From JBBPYR01 sp038199755 (GTDB lineage Bacteria > Chloroflexota > Ktedonobacteria > Ktedonobacterales > Ktedonobacteraceae), in contig JBBPYR010000268.1 in the NCBI GenBank assembly GCA_038199755.1, positions 1-11,894 on the forward strand: DNA of 11,894 bases, read 5' to 3'. Both the position numbers and the translations under genes were made by a program. This document shows positions 6,193 through 11,894 of the stretch, one piece after another; positions within the stretch are counted from its first letter, which is position 1; each line of letters begins with the position of its first letter. The notes under the pieces are model-generated. The model ran no database searches. It saw only the letters and a list, made by a program, of their open reading frames with translations, and had not been told where the DNA came from.

Positions 6193-7136
6193 GCCTCTTG
6201 CTCCAACAGGCGCAGCATGTCACGTTTGCCACGCTGGATCATGTTGACAAACTCTTCGTTTTTGGGGCCACGCGCCTTCCAACGCTTCATCACATCATCC
6301 CAGTTACACTGACCATCCCAATGCTTCGCCTGGGCGTCAAAGTGCGCGGGAAAGGCACCATCGACAAGATACTTTTTCTGCTCTTCATCATAGTGCGCGG
6401 GAATTTTGAGGTGCAGTTCATTACACAGCGGTACGGCGGTAGACATCCAGATTTGCCGTAGTTCGTCGTTGCTATGGCCTTTGAAGCCATAGTCAAGCTG
6501 TTCGCCGTGCTTTTTCATGGTGTCGGGCAAGCCAAACCACTCGACGGTCAGCAAGAACATCCAATCTACCGCTCGTTGCAGTTCTTCGTGGCCACTCGCT
6601 GTCTGGTTGAGTTTGCGCATACCTTGCTCACCGTGGCGCAGGTGGAATGTCTCTTCTTTATCAACCTTGACCAAGGCACGCTTCCAGGGACCGAAGGTGG
6701 TGCTTTGATAGATATCGCCGAGGAGGGTATAGCCTGCACGATCATAGAAGGCGTTCGCCACGACCAGTTCGGCCCAGCTATCCAGTGGAATATCGAAGGC
6801 ATAAGGATATTTGAAACTACGAGGTTCGCGCTCAAAAATTAACGCTTCAGTATCGACACCGAGATCACGCATCAGGCGGTACGCGATATGGGCATGGGAC
6901 AGCTCATCTTGAATGATGGACATAGCCGAGCCAAAGTTGTTCAGCGTGGGCGCGTGTATGGCAGCGTGATAGTATGCAGGCGCACTAATCAGTTCGGTGT
7001 CTGCCGAGACGGTAAGGATACGCTTCATCCCTTCCAGATAGATGGGACTCATGTGATCAACCGACTCAATGAGTTGCCCCCTGCGAATGCGCCCAAGCAG
7101 GGCTTCTTCACTTTGCAGGGGAATGGAAGCAATCAT
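6189..7136 (-). CDS. paaA: PaaA-like catalytic di-iron subunit of phenylacetyl-CoA epoxidase
   Basis: 315 residues, against 309 in E. coli. The expected di-iron ligands of the ferritin-like fold are all visible: E48 on helix 1, E78 and H81 in QDELSHAH, an acidic E123 in SWAEL, and E162 and H165 in DKEETFHLRHG. The 30-residue step from E48 to E78 equals that between E42 and E72 of E. coli PaaA. Downstream, NDELRQIWMSTAVP matches NDELRQRFVDNTVP of E. coli. By homology it uses O2 to epoxidise an aryl-CoA ring in the cytosol, with electrons from a PaaE reductase not found in this window. The start is fixed by AGGAGG (7144-7149), 7 nt upstream. First gene of the operon. Overall similarity to E. 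coli appears moderate, so another acyl-CoA substrate is possible. Confidence 0.88.
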   Translation of the reverse strand: MIASIPLQSEEALLGRIRRGQLIESVDHMSPIYLEGMKRILTVSADTELISAPAYYHAAIHAPTLNNFGSAMSIIQDELSHAHIAYRLMRDLGVDTEALIFEREPRSFKYPYAFDIPLDSWAELVVANAFYDRAGYTLLGDIYQSTTFGPWKRALVKVDKEETFHLRHGEQGMRKLNQTASGHEELQRAVDWMFLLTVEWFGLPDTMKKHGEQLDYGFKGHSNDELRQIWMSTAVPLCNELHLKIPAHYDEEQKKYLVDGAFPAHFDAQAKHWDGQCNWDDVMKRWKARGPKNEEFVNMIQRGKRDMLRLLEQEA

Positions 7137-7240
7137 TAATCATCCTCCTCTTATTTGGTAAGATGGGACGTATGGACGAGGTGTCCGCTACTGGTGTACT
7201 TAGCCAGAAATATGTGTGTACAAATCACTATTTTTGAACA

Positions 7241-7278
7241 GTTGGTAGAATTATAACCAACCTCTATCCAAAAGTCAA
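7241..7278 (-). promoter_or_regulatory. paaA operon promoter with overlapping operator-like inverted repeat
   Basis: On the minus strand, -35 TTGACT (7273-7278) and -10 TATAAT (7250-7255) are separated by exactly 17 nt, close to the sigma70 ideal. Transcription would start near 7243 and give a leader of about 107 nt before paaA. The -10 lies inside an inverted repeat with arms GTTGGT (7241-7246) and ACCAAC (7256-7261). A bound dimer would block polymerase. The repeat shares TGGTAGAATT with the second site at the tetR promoter. The divergent TetR-family protein is the obvious candidate ligand (inference). Confidence 0.72.
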
Positions 7279-7318
7279 GGGCATCGTGAGCACAATGTGA
7301 CATGCAAACAAGCGCAGA

Positions 7319-7368
7319 TTGACAGACAGCCCCTTTTACGTTATTATTTATTCTAACGAATGGTAGAA
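7319..7368 (+). promoter_or_regulatory. tetR promoter with operator-like inverted repeat at the start site
   Basis: -35 TTGACA (7319-7324) and -10 TATTAT (7342-7347) are separated by 17 nt, with the transcription start expected near 7354. TTCTAACGAATGGTAGAA (7351-7368) is an imperfect inverted repeat over that start. Its core CTAACGAATGGTAG fits, as I recall it, the PaaR pattern CNAACGNNCGTTNG of Thermus at 8 of 10 fixed positions. The second half repeats the TGGTAGAATT of the paaA operator (118 bp apart). This suggests autoregulation. The message would carry a long leader of about 230 nt. Confidence 0.6.
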
Positions 7369-7381
7369 TTTTCCGGCAACT

Positions 7382-7389
7382 GTAGGGGC
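7382..7389 (+). repeat. Solo GTAGGGGC repeat end
   Basis: GTAGGGGC followed by GAGATTATGGG looks like one end of the palindromic repeat family seen at 7435 and 8223, but I find no inverted partner nearby. It lies in the tetR leader, 53 nt before the full element. Between them an AT-rich stretch has TTAATGAATTAA (7403-7414), a small palindrome of unknown role. Confidence 0.4.
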
Positions 7390-7434
7390 GAGATTATGGG
7401 CATTAATGAATTAACATGGTAATCATGGAAACCC

Positions 7435-7544
7435 ATCCGTAGGGGCCAGCTTTAGCGCGCCCCATGGCGATTTATCGCCAGTGATCCGCCGAATCTCGCC
7501 TGATAAATCAGGCCGTGGACGCGCTAAAGCTGGTCCCTACGGAT
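7435..7544. repeat. 110-bp multi-hairpin palindromic element in the tetR leader
   Basis: Outer arms of 27 nt (7435-7461 and 7518-7544) are inverted copies matching at 25 of 27 positions; one difference would be a G-U pair in RNA. Between them are two perfect inner hairpins, GGCGATTTATCGCC (7466-7479) and GCCTGATAAATCAGGC (7498-7513), whose loops are themselves complementary (GATTTATC/GATAAATC). The ends are ATCCGTAGGG and CCCTACGGAT. No coding capacity is seen. It resembles a REP/BIME-like or small non-autonomous mobile repeat. Placed between the tetR promoter and its start codon, it would fold in the 5' leader. Confidence 0.8.
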
Positions 7545-7587
7545 ACCTACAGCATTATCATGTCTTGTATGGACGTAGGAGCAAAAA

Positions 7588-8226
7588 GTGGCGCAGGTTC
7601 TTAAAAAAGCAAATGGCAAACAGGAAACGGGAAAACGGGTGCGTCTGACGCAGAAGGCGATTGTCGCTGCTGCCGCCGAACTTTTTGCACGCGAAGGTTT
7701 TGGGGCAACCAGCCTTGATGATATTGCTGAAAAGCTGGGGGCCACTAAGGGGGCGTTATATTATCACATTAAGAACAAAGAGGAAATTCTCCGTCTCATT
7801 TTTCTGACCGTGTTGACGGCAAGCGAGGAGCCACTCCGTCATATTGTCGAGGCCAACGATCCGCCACAAGAGAAGTTACGCAAGGCGATTGAGCATCATG
7901 TGGCGGTGGCGGCAGATCGTTCGCCCTCGATGACGGTGTTTTATCGTGAGCAGCCGCACCTGACCGGCCCATTCGCGAAAGAAATTCTCTTGCGCAAGAA
8001 AGCCTACGAACACTATATCGAACGCATTATTGAGGAAGGGCAGGCGGCAGGTTTGTTTCAGCCTGAACTCGACTCCAAAATTATCGCGTTCGGTCTGCTG
8101 GGTATGTGCAACTGGCTCTCACAATGGTACAAGGCAAACGGGCAATATCCCCATCAGGATATTGCCGCGATGTTTATGACCATGGTTGGGCAGGGCCTGT
8201 ACCTTCCCACGGTAAACGGCCTGTAG
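7588..8226 (+). CDS. TetR/AcrR-family transcriptional regulator (candidate repressor of the paa-like operon)
   Basis: 212 residues starting at a GTG preceded by AGGAG (7577-7581) at 6 nt. The N-terminal DNA-binding domain is typical: LTQKAIVAAAAELFAREGFGATSL, then DDIAEKLGATKGALYYHIKNKEEIL, with the helix-turn-helix at about residues 39-62. The C-terminal helical part (70-205) would bind a ligand. The gene is divergent from paaA, and both promoters have operator-like repeats. In Thermus thermophilus a TetR-family PaaR represses paa genes and is released by phenylacetyl-CoA, so a CoA-thioester ligand is plausible here. That role is inferred from position and sites. The gene's stop codon is within the GTAGGGG end of a palindrome. 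Confidence 0.92.
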   Translation: MAQVLKKANGKQETGKRVRLTQKAIVAAAAELFAREGFGATSLDDIAEKLGATKGALYYHIKNKEEILRLIFLTVLTASEEPLRHIVEANDPPQEKLRKAIEHHVAVAADRSPSMTVFYREQPHLTGPFAKEILLRKKAYEHYIERIIEEGQAAGLFQPELDSKIIAFGLLGMCNWLSQWYKANGQYPHQDIAAMFMTMVGQGLYLPTVNGL

Positions 8227-8289
8227 GGGCGACATTCATGCCGCCCTCATCCCCGTTAGGCCCGAGGGCGTCATGAATGTCGCCCCTAC
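8223..8289. repeat. GTAGGGGC-ended palindrome between convergent tetR and amidase genes
   Basis: Arms of 26 nt (8223-8248 and 8264-8289) are inverted copies with one mismatch around a 15-nt loop. The left end GTAGGGGC contains the tetR stop (TAG 8224-8226). The right end CCCTACGGAT is identical to that of the element at 7544. The amidase stop is 9 nt away. It could end transcription from both sides; no T-tract is visible. Confidence 0.8.
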
Positions 8290-8297
8290 GGATGAGG

Positions 8298-9785
8298 TTA
8301 GTCGTAGGCAGGGGGGCGATGGTAGCCGCCGAATTGCTGGGCGACGAGCGCGGCGAAACGTATTGGGGTGCGATCCTCCAGATAGGGGCCGATAGCTTGT
8401 AGCCCGATTGGGAGGCCAGAACGGGTCAGGCCAACGGGGAAGGCGGTGGCGGGTTGCCCGCAGAGCGTGGCGATGCTAGCATACGCACTTTGCCGAGCGT
8501 AGAGGACGCTTTGACCGTTGATCTCTAGCCGCCGTTGGAACCAGGAGCCAGTGGTATGGGGAAAGGCAGGCACGATGTTGACGGGCGTCAGTAGCACATC
8601 CCACTCGCAGAAGAAGGCGCGCCACGCTTCACGGTAGAGTTCGCGCCGTGCATGCCAAGCAATGTAGTCGGAGGCACTGGCCTGCATGCCCTCGGCACTG
8701 GCGGTCATGAATTCGTCATCTTGGGCGCGATACTCGGCTGCATTCTGCGCGAGTGCCTCTTTTGAACGCCCAACATTCATGGTGACAAAGAGCAGCTTGA
8801 GGTACAGACTATAATAGGGCCGCAGGTCGTTCAAGCCTTCCGGTGTAACTTCCTCCACTTTCACACCACTGCGCGTCAGTCCTGCTACTAGTTGCTGCTG
8901 GGCTGACATGATCTCGGCATCGACTGGCAGCCAGGGCAATGTGGGCAGGACCGCGACACGAAATTCCGCCAGGCGTTCGTGCCGGGCGGCGGGGATGTGT
9001 AGTTGCCACGCGGCATCTTCGCCGCTATCGGGGCCAGCCATGACATCAAAGGCAAGTTCCAGGTCATGGGCTGTGCGCGCCAACGGGCCTTGTACGGCCA
9101 TTGCGCTTGCGGCGTTGGGCAAGGGAGAGCCGGGGAAGTGTCCACTACGTGGTAGCGCGGTCTCGCTGGGTTTATACCCATAGACGCCACAAAAGGCCGA
9201 GGGGATGCGAATGGAGCCGCCGATGTCGCTGCCCACTTCCAGGGGTGTCAGGCCGGCTGCGACCGCTGCGGCACCACCACCTGTGCTACCGCCGGGTGTA
9301 CGGGTGAGGTCCCAGGGGTTATTGGTACATCCATAAATGGGGTTGTCTGCCTGCCAATCGCTGGTGAAGGTGGAAATATTGGTCTTGCCCATGAGAACCG
9401 CACCGGCGGCACGAACGCGCTCGACGGTCCGTGCGTCCTTTTCTGGCCGCCTTCGCGCAAACATTGGCGCGCCCGCCGTTGCTGGCAATCCCTTGACATC
9501 AACGGCTTCCTTGATGGTCATGGGCAATCCCAGTAACGCGCCATGCTCACTTTGCCCCTGCCGCGCTCGCTGCTCATCGGCATTGATCGCGCTCTGCCGA
9601 GCCGCCTCTTCGTCGAGCACCACGATAGCGTTGAGCGTTGGGTTATAGCGGCGAATGCGCTGCAGATGTAGTTCTAGCAGTTCGACCGCTGATATGCGCC
9701 GCTCAGCGAGGGCCACCAGCATGTCAGTCGCCGAGGCGAAGGCGTCTATTGTTTCGGCTTGGTGTGTCTGGTCTTGGGTGCTCAT
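8298..9785 (-). CDS. Amidase signature family hydrolase
   Basis: 495 residues from the ATG at 9785. The Ser-cisSer-Lys triad of the family is complete: K92 in LPMTIKEAVD, S167 in TPGGSTGGG and S191 in GSDIGGSIRIPSAFCGV. The spacings of 75 and 24 residues equal those in GatA. It cleaves an amide bond in an unidentified substrate. GatA itself is unlikely because no gatB or gatC is adjacent and the C-terminal half differs. An in-frame ATG at 9833 would add 16 residues but has no clear ribosome site and overlaps a repeat remnant. The 9785 start has AGAGG close upstream. It is not obviously linked in function to its neighbours; it is convergent with tetR and divergent from the alcohol dehydrogenase. 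Confidence 0.92.
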   Translation of the reverse strand: MSTQDQTHQAETIDAFASATDMLVALAERRISAVELLELHLQRIRRYNPTLNAIVVLDEEAARQSAINADEQRARQGQSEHGALLGLPMTIKEAVDVKGLPATAGAPMFARRRPEKDARTVERVRAAGAVLMGKTNISTFTSDWQADNPIYGCTNNPWDLTRTPGGSTGGGAAAVAAGLTPLEVGSDIGGSIRIPSAFCGVYGYKPSETALPRSGHFPGSPLPNAASAMAVQGPLARTAHDLELAFDVMAGPDSGEDAAWQLHIPAARHERLAEFRVAVLPTLPWLPVDAEIMSAQQQLVAGLTRSGVKVEEVTPEGLNDLRPYYSLYLKLLFVTMNVGRSKEALAQNAAEYRAQDDEFMTASAEGMQASASDYIAWHARRELYREAWRAFFCEWDVLLTPVNIVPAFPHTTGSWFQRRLEINGQSVLYARQSAYASIATLCGQPATAFPVGLTRSGLPIGLQAIGPYLEDRTPIRFAALVAQQFGGYHRPPAYD

Positions 9786-9819
9786 GTATCCTCTTTCTGC
9801 TGCAGTGAAATTACCCTTT

Positions 9820-9835
9820 TCCCTCGTGGGCATCC
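9820..9835 (-). repeat. 16-nt remnant of the 1947-2000 palindrome
   Basis: GGATGCCCACGAGGGA on the minus strand is identical to 1974-1989 in the palindrome between the ABC exporter and the kinase. It lies upstream of the preferred amidase start and covers the alternative ATG at 9833. This suggests that the longer amidase N-terminus would be read from repeat DNA and is not genuine. Confidence 0.5.
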
Positions 9836-9847
9836 ATTACTAAGGAT

Positions 9848-9853
9848 AGTATA
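9848..9853 (-). promoter_or_regulatory. Possible -10 element of the amidase promoter
   Basis: On the minus strand TATACT lies 63 nt before the amidase start. The best nearby -35 (TGTTGG, 16 nt spacing) is poor, so this is weak. The divergent gap to the alcohol dehydrogenase also has a small GTGAG-AAA-CTCAC inverted repeat (9937-9949) that might be a regulator site. I could not find a convincing alcohol dehydrogenase promoter there. Confidence 0.28.
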
Positions 9854-10054
9854 CAACCTTCTTTTGTGACCAACACGTGATAAGGACACCACACTTGTGC
9901 ATCAATTGTGATATCTCGCTCCTATACTAGCGTGTAGTGAGAAACTCACCTCCCAAAACACACCCTCCATATTGAGCGTTTTGTAGTGTGTCTCATAGCA
10001 TAGAAAGCACTGTTACTGAAGGCATTGTGTGCCAAACCAGAGGAGAAACGAGAC

Positions 10055-11068
10055 ATGAAAGCGGCTATCGTTCACGAGTTTAAAGCTCCCTTGAAAATTG
10101 AAGAAATCGCCAAGCCACAACCGGGACATGGGGAGATTGTGGTGAGGATAGAGGCATCGGGTTTGTGCCACACAGATATCCATGCCGCGCACGGCGACTG
10201 GCCAGTCAAACCCAAACTGCCCTTTATTCCAGGCCATGAGGGGGTGGGCACCGTCGCCATGATTGGCGCGGGCGTCACAGAAGTGAAAGAAGGGGATCGC
10301 GTCACCATTCCCTGGCTCGGCTACGCGTGTGGCAGCTGTGAATATTGTCTCACTGGCTGGGAAACACTATGTGAGCAGCAGCTCAATACGGGCTACGCCA
10401 TAGATGGCGGCTATGCTGAGTACACAAAAGCGTTTGCAAAATATGTAGGCAAGGTACCAACGAAGGTCAATTCTTTCGATGCGGCACCGCTCACCTGCGC
10501 TGGTGTCACCACCTATAAGGCAGTCAAGGTAAGCGGCGCACGGTCGTCCGACCTCGTTGCGATCTTCGGCATTGGCGGTCTGGGGCATCTGGCGTTGCAA
10601 TATGCCAAGATTGCCGGGTCCGCAGTCGTAGCAGTGGACCTGACCGATGAAAAATTGAAGATGGCAAAGGAACTCGGAGCCGACTTCACGGTGAACGGAA
10701 AAAATGAGGACCCAGTCGCGGCCATCAAAAAGCTAGGTGGAGCCGATGTTGCAATCTGCCTGGCAGTCTCGCCGCGTGCATTCGAGCAGGCATTCCGGTC
10801 ACTCAGACGCGGTGGCACACTCGTTTTTGTCGCCTTGCCCGCCGACAACTTTATGCAGCTACCGATTTTCGAGACGGTTCTCAACGGCATCAAGATCGTT
10901 GGCTCCATCGTGGGCACTCGCATTGATCTGGCCGAGGTGTTTGAACTACACGCGGCTGGCAAAACGCACGTCACCTACGAAAAGCGCAAACTCGAAGACG
11001 TGAACAAGGGGTTCGAAGAACTCGAGCAGGGACGCGTATCGGGTCGCCTCGTCTTTGACATGCTGTAG
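10055..11068 (+). CDS. adhP: Zinc-dependent, NAD-linked alcohol dehydrogenase (AdhP/AdhT type)
   Basis: 337 residues, the same length as the thermostable ADH-T of Geobacillus, and very similar throughout, for example CHTDIHAAHGDWPVKPKLP and CAGVTTYKAVKVSGAR. Catalytic zinc ligands C38, H61 and C148 are present, with E62 adjacent. The structural zinc has four cysteines (C92, C95, C98, C106). The Rossmann motif GIGGLG (172-177) is followed by D195, which favours NAD over NADP. It interconverts primary alcohols and aldehydes in the cytosol. A GTG at 10025 is in frame, but the ATG at 10055 has AGAGGAG (10039-10045) at 9 nt and yields the family's standard N-terminus MKAAIV. The gene is monocistronic with its own strong hairpin downstream. 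Confidence 0.94.
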   Translation: MKAAIVHEFKAPLKIEEIAKPQPGHGEIVVRIEASGLCHTDIHAAHGDWPVKPKLPFIPGHEGVGTVAMIGAGVTEVKEGDRVTIPWLGYACGSCEYCLTGWETLCEQQLNTGYAIDGGYAEYTKAFAKYVGKVPTKVNSFDAAPLTCAGVTTYKAVKVSGARSSDLVAIFGIGGLGHLALQYAKIAGSAVVAVDLTDEKLKMAKELGADFTVNGKNEDPVAAIKKLGGADVAICLAVSPRAFEQAFRSLRRGGTLVFVALPADNFMQLPIFETVLNGIKIVGSIVGTRIDLAEVFELHAAGKTHVTYEKRKLEDVNKGFEELEQGRVSGRLVFDML

Positions 11069-11090
11069 ATAATCCGCGAGTCTTCTTCAT

Positions 11091-11142
11091 CGCACGCGCA
11101 TCATGGACTGTTTCTATTGAAACAGTCCATGATGCGCGTGCG
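11091..11142 (+). terminator. Long perfect hairpin after the alcohol dehydrogenase
   Basis: Arms of 24 nt (11091-11114 and 11119-11142) pair without mismatch around the loop TATT, starting 22 nt after the stop. The following TGTAATACGTACTAATTT is AT-rich but not a clean T-tract. It is probably a terminator or 3' stabiliser. The design (24-bp stem, 4-nt loop) parallels the hairpin at 3582-3631, although the sequences differ. Confidence 0.6.
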
Positions 11143-11186
11143 TGTAATACGTACTAATTTGTTTTGAGAGGAAAGAGGATTCATTG

Positions 11187-11675
11187 ATGAACTCAACAGA
11201 GACATTGGAGAACTCATATATACTAGTACTTCAGAGTGTCGAGAACCTTGAGCCAGTAGAGTGGGACATTCAGAATGTGTGCGGCACGTGGTCGGTGAAA
11301 GATGTGATGGCGCATCTCACCTTTTATCAACATGTGCTGGCAGATGCGTTTCATAGTGTGCTTGACCAAGAGCCTACGCCCTATCTAGCGAAATGGCTAA
11401 GTACGAACCAGGACGAGTTGAATGTGGCAGAGGTCGAGGCGCAGGGTGGAAAAACGGCACAGCAGATATTGCAAGAGTTTGATGAGACACAGGCGGAAAC
11501 AGTATCGCTACTCAAGCAGGTACCAGCGGATGCACTTACTCAAAAGGGCAGGCTAGCGAGCCATGGGCAAGCGTGGGCTGAGCGAACATTAAACGATCTT
11601 GTGACGGGCATTACCGCCCATGCGCGTCGGCATTGTGAGCAGATTCAAGCGTTCCGCGCACAACGCCACGCGTAG
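11187..11675 (+). CDS. DinB/YfiT-like four-helix-bundle protein
   Basis: 162 residues from the ATG at 11187, with AGAGG (11174-11178) at 8 nt. A TTG three bases upstream is also in frame. The pattern TWSVKDVMAHLTFYQ (about 34-48) and the C-terminal TAHARRHCEQI is typical of the DinB superfamily, with candidate metal-binding histidines H43, H145 and H149. Relatives include DNA-damage-inducible proteins, thiol transferases and ClbS/DfsB-type proteins, so function cannot be assigned from sequence alone. The stop TAG (11673-11675) lies within GTAGGGGC, the end motif of the local palindrome family. Confidence 0.85.
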   Translation: MNSTETLENSYILVLQSVENLEPVEWDIQNVCGTWSVKDVMAHLTFYQHVLADAFHSVLDQEPTPYLAKWLSTNQDELNVAEVEAQGGKTAQQILQEFDETQAETVSLLKQVPADALTQKGRLASHGQAWAERTLNDLVTGITAHARRHCEQIQAFRAQRHA

Positions 11676-11679
11676 GGGC
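11672..11679 (+). repeat. Solo GTAGGGGC repeat end at the DinB-like gene stop
   Basis: GTAGGGGC covers the TAG stop codon of the DinB-like gene and lies 11 nt before the convergent hydrolase stop. Only one end is present; no inverted partner is seen in the short gap. It may be a decayed copy of the palindromic family. Confidence 0.4.
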
Positions 11680-11690
11680 AGAGGGCCAGG

Positions 11691-11894
11691 TTATTTCGTG
11701 TTGAAGGCGGTTTGTAGTGCGCGCACGCTTTCAGCCACAGCCTCTTGGCTCTTTGTAAGAATCGCCTCCATGCTGAAAAAACCATGAATCATGCCATCGT
11801 AGCGGCTGACCGTGGTGGGGACACCCGCCTCTTGCAGCCGTTGTCCATACCGTTCGCCTTCGTCCCGCAGCGGATCATATTCGGCGGTGATGAC
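11691..11894 (-). CDS. Alpha/beta hydrolase fold-3 (HSL-type esterase/lipase), C-terminal part
   Basis: The minus frame is open from the window edge to a TAA at 11691-11693 and encodes 67 residues. It begins VITAEYDPLRDEGERYGQRL, which carries the catalytic aspartate of the hormone-sensitive-lipase family (D7 in EYDPLRDEG). Catalytic histidine H37 lies in RYDGMIHGFF. The nucleophile serine and oxyanion HGGG motif would be outside the window. The enzyme hydrolyses carboxyl esters; the substrate is unknown. It is convergent with the DinB-like gene, with 15 nt between stop codons. Confidence 0.9.
   Translation of the reverse strand, partial: VITAEYDPLRDEGERYGQRLQEAGVPTTVSRYDGMIHGFFSMEAILTKSQEAVAESVRALQTAFNTK

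Noticed and set aside
6474..6842. Open frame of 122 codons opposite paaA
   Set aside because: It is antisense to a region carrying the di-iron ligands. Nothing in the protein is recognisable.
7137..7587. Possible small gene in the paaA-tetR gap
   Set aside because: No frame with a credible ribosome site is seen. The gap is explained by two promoters, operators and repeat elements.
7435..8289. CRISPR array or transposon formed by the nearby GTAGGG palindromes
   Set aside because: The palindromes are unequal in size and sequence, have no regular spacers, no transposase, and enclose only the tetR gene.
8298..9785. GatA subunit of the tRNA amidotransferase
   Set aside because: The catalytic triad is shared by all amidase-signature enzymes. 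There is no gatB or gatC nearby and the later half does not read like GatA.
10513..10974. Open frame of 153 codons opposite the alcohol dehydrogenase
   Set aside because: It is antisense to a strongly conserved enzyme. Its composition is that of a shadow frame.

Overview
The window reads as a chromosomal stretch of a moderately GC-rich, probably Gram-positive-type or Chloroflexota (Ktedonobacteria-like) bacterium. That assignment is a guess. It rests on the gene mix, the strong AGGAGG-type ribosome sites, and several intergenic palindromes ending in GTAGGG/CCCTAC, which I associate from memory with Ktedonobacter-type genomes. I see no phage, insertion sequence, tRNA, rRNA or CRISPR array.

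Layout. (1) 1-1949, plus: the tail of an unknown gene overlaps (ATGA) a full ABC exporter half-transporter, probably one subunit of a heterodimeric exporter. (2) 1998-3511, minus: a PAS-type sensor histidine kinase whose first PAS domain is broken by a frame change. (3) 3643-7136, minus: a six-gene operon, paaA-paaD-paaB-(structured gap)-paaC-zinc ribbon-enoyl-CoA hydratase. It resembles the multicomponent phenylacetyl-CoA epoxidase system. (4) 7588-8226, plus: a divergent TetR-family regulator, likely the controller of that operon. (5) 8298-9785, minus: an amidase-signature hydrolase. (6) 10055-11068, plus: a zinc, NAD-dependent alcohol dehydrogenase of the AdhP/AdhT type. (7) 11187-11675, plus: a DinB-like four-helix-bundle protein. 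(8) 11691-11894, minus: the C-terminus of an HSL-type alpha/beta hydrolase.

How the parts fit. The paa-like operon has the di-iron oxygenase subunit (PaaA), its partner (PaaC), the small PaaB bridge and PaaD. In E. coli PaaD is one protein with an N-terminal MIP18/DUF59 domain and a C-terminal zinc ribbon. Here the 117-residue MIP18 protein stops where the ribbon should begin, and a matching 72-residue four-cysteine ribbon is encoded separately three genes later. This split PaaD is the most notable observation. No PaaE reductase, PaaK ligase, PaaG isomerase or PaaZ is present, so the physiological acyl-CoA substrate is open.

Regulation. The 451-bp gap between paaA and tetR holds two good sigma70-type promoters facing away from each other. 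Each overlaps an inverted repeat carrying the same TGGTAGAATT decamer, as expected for a TetR repressor that controls itself and the operon. A multi-arm palindromic element lies in the tetR leader. Related GTAGGG-ended palindromes sit between convergent genes and supply their stop codons.
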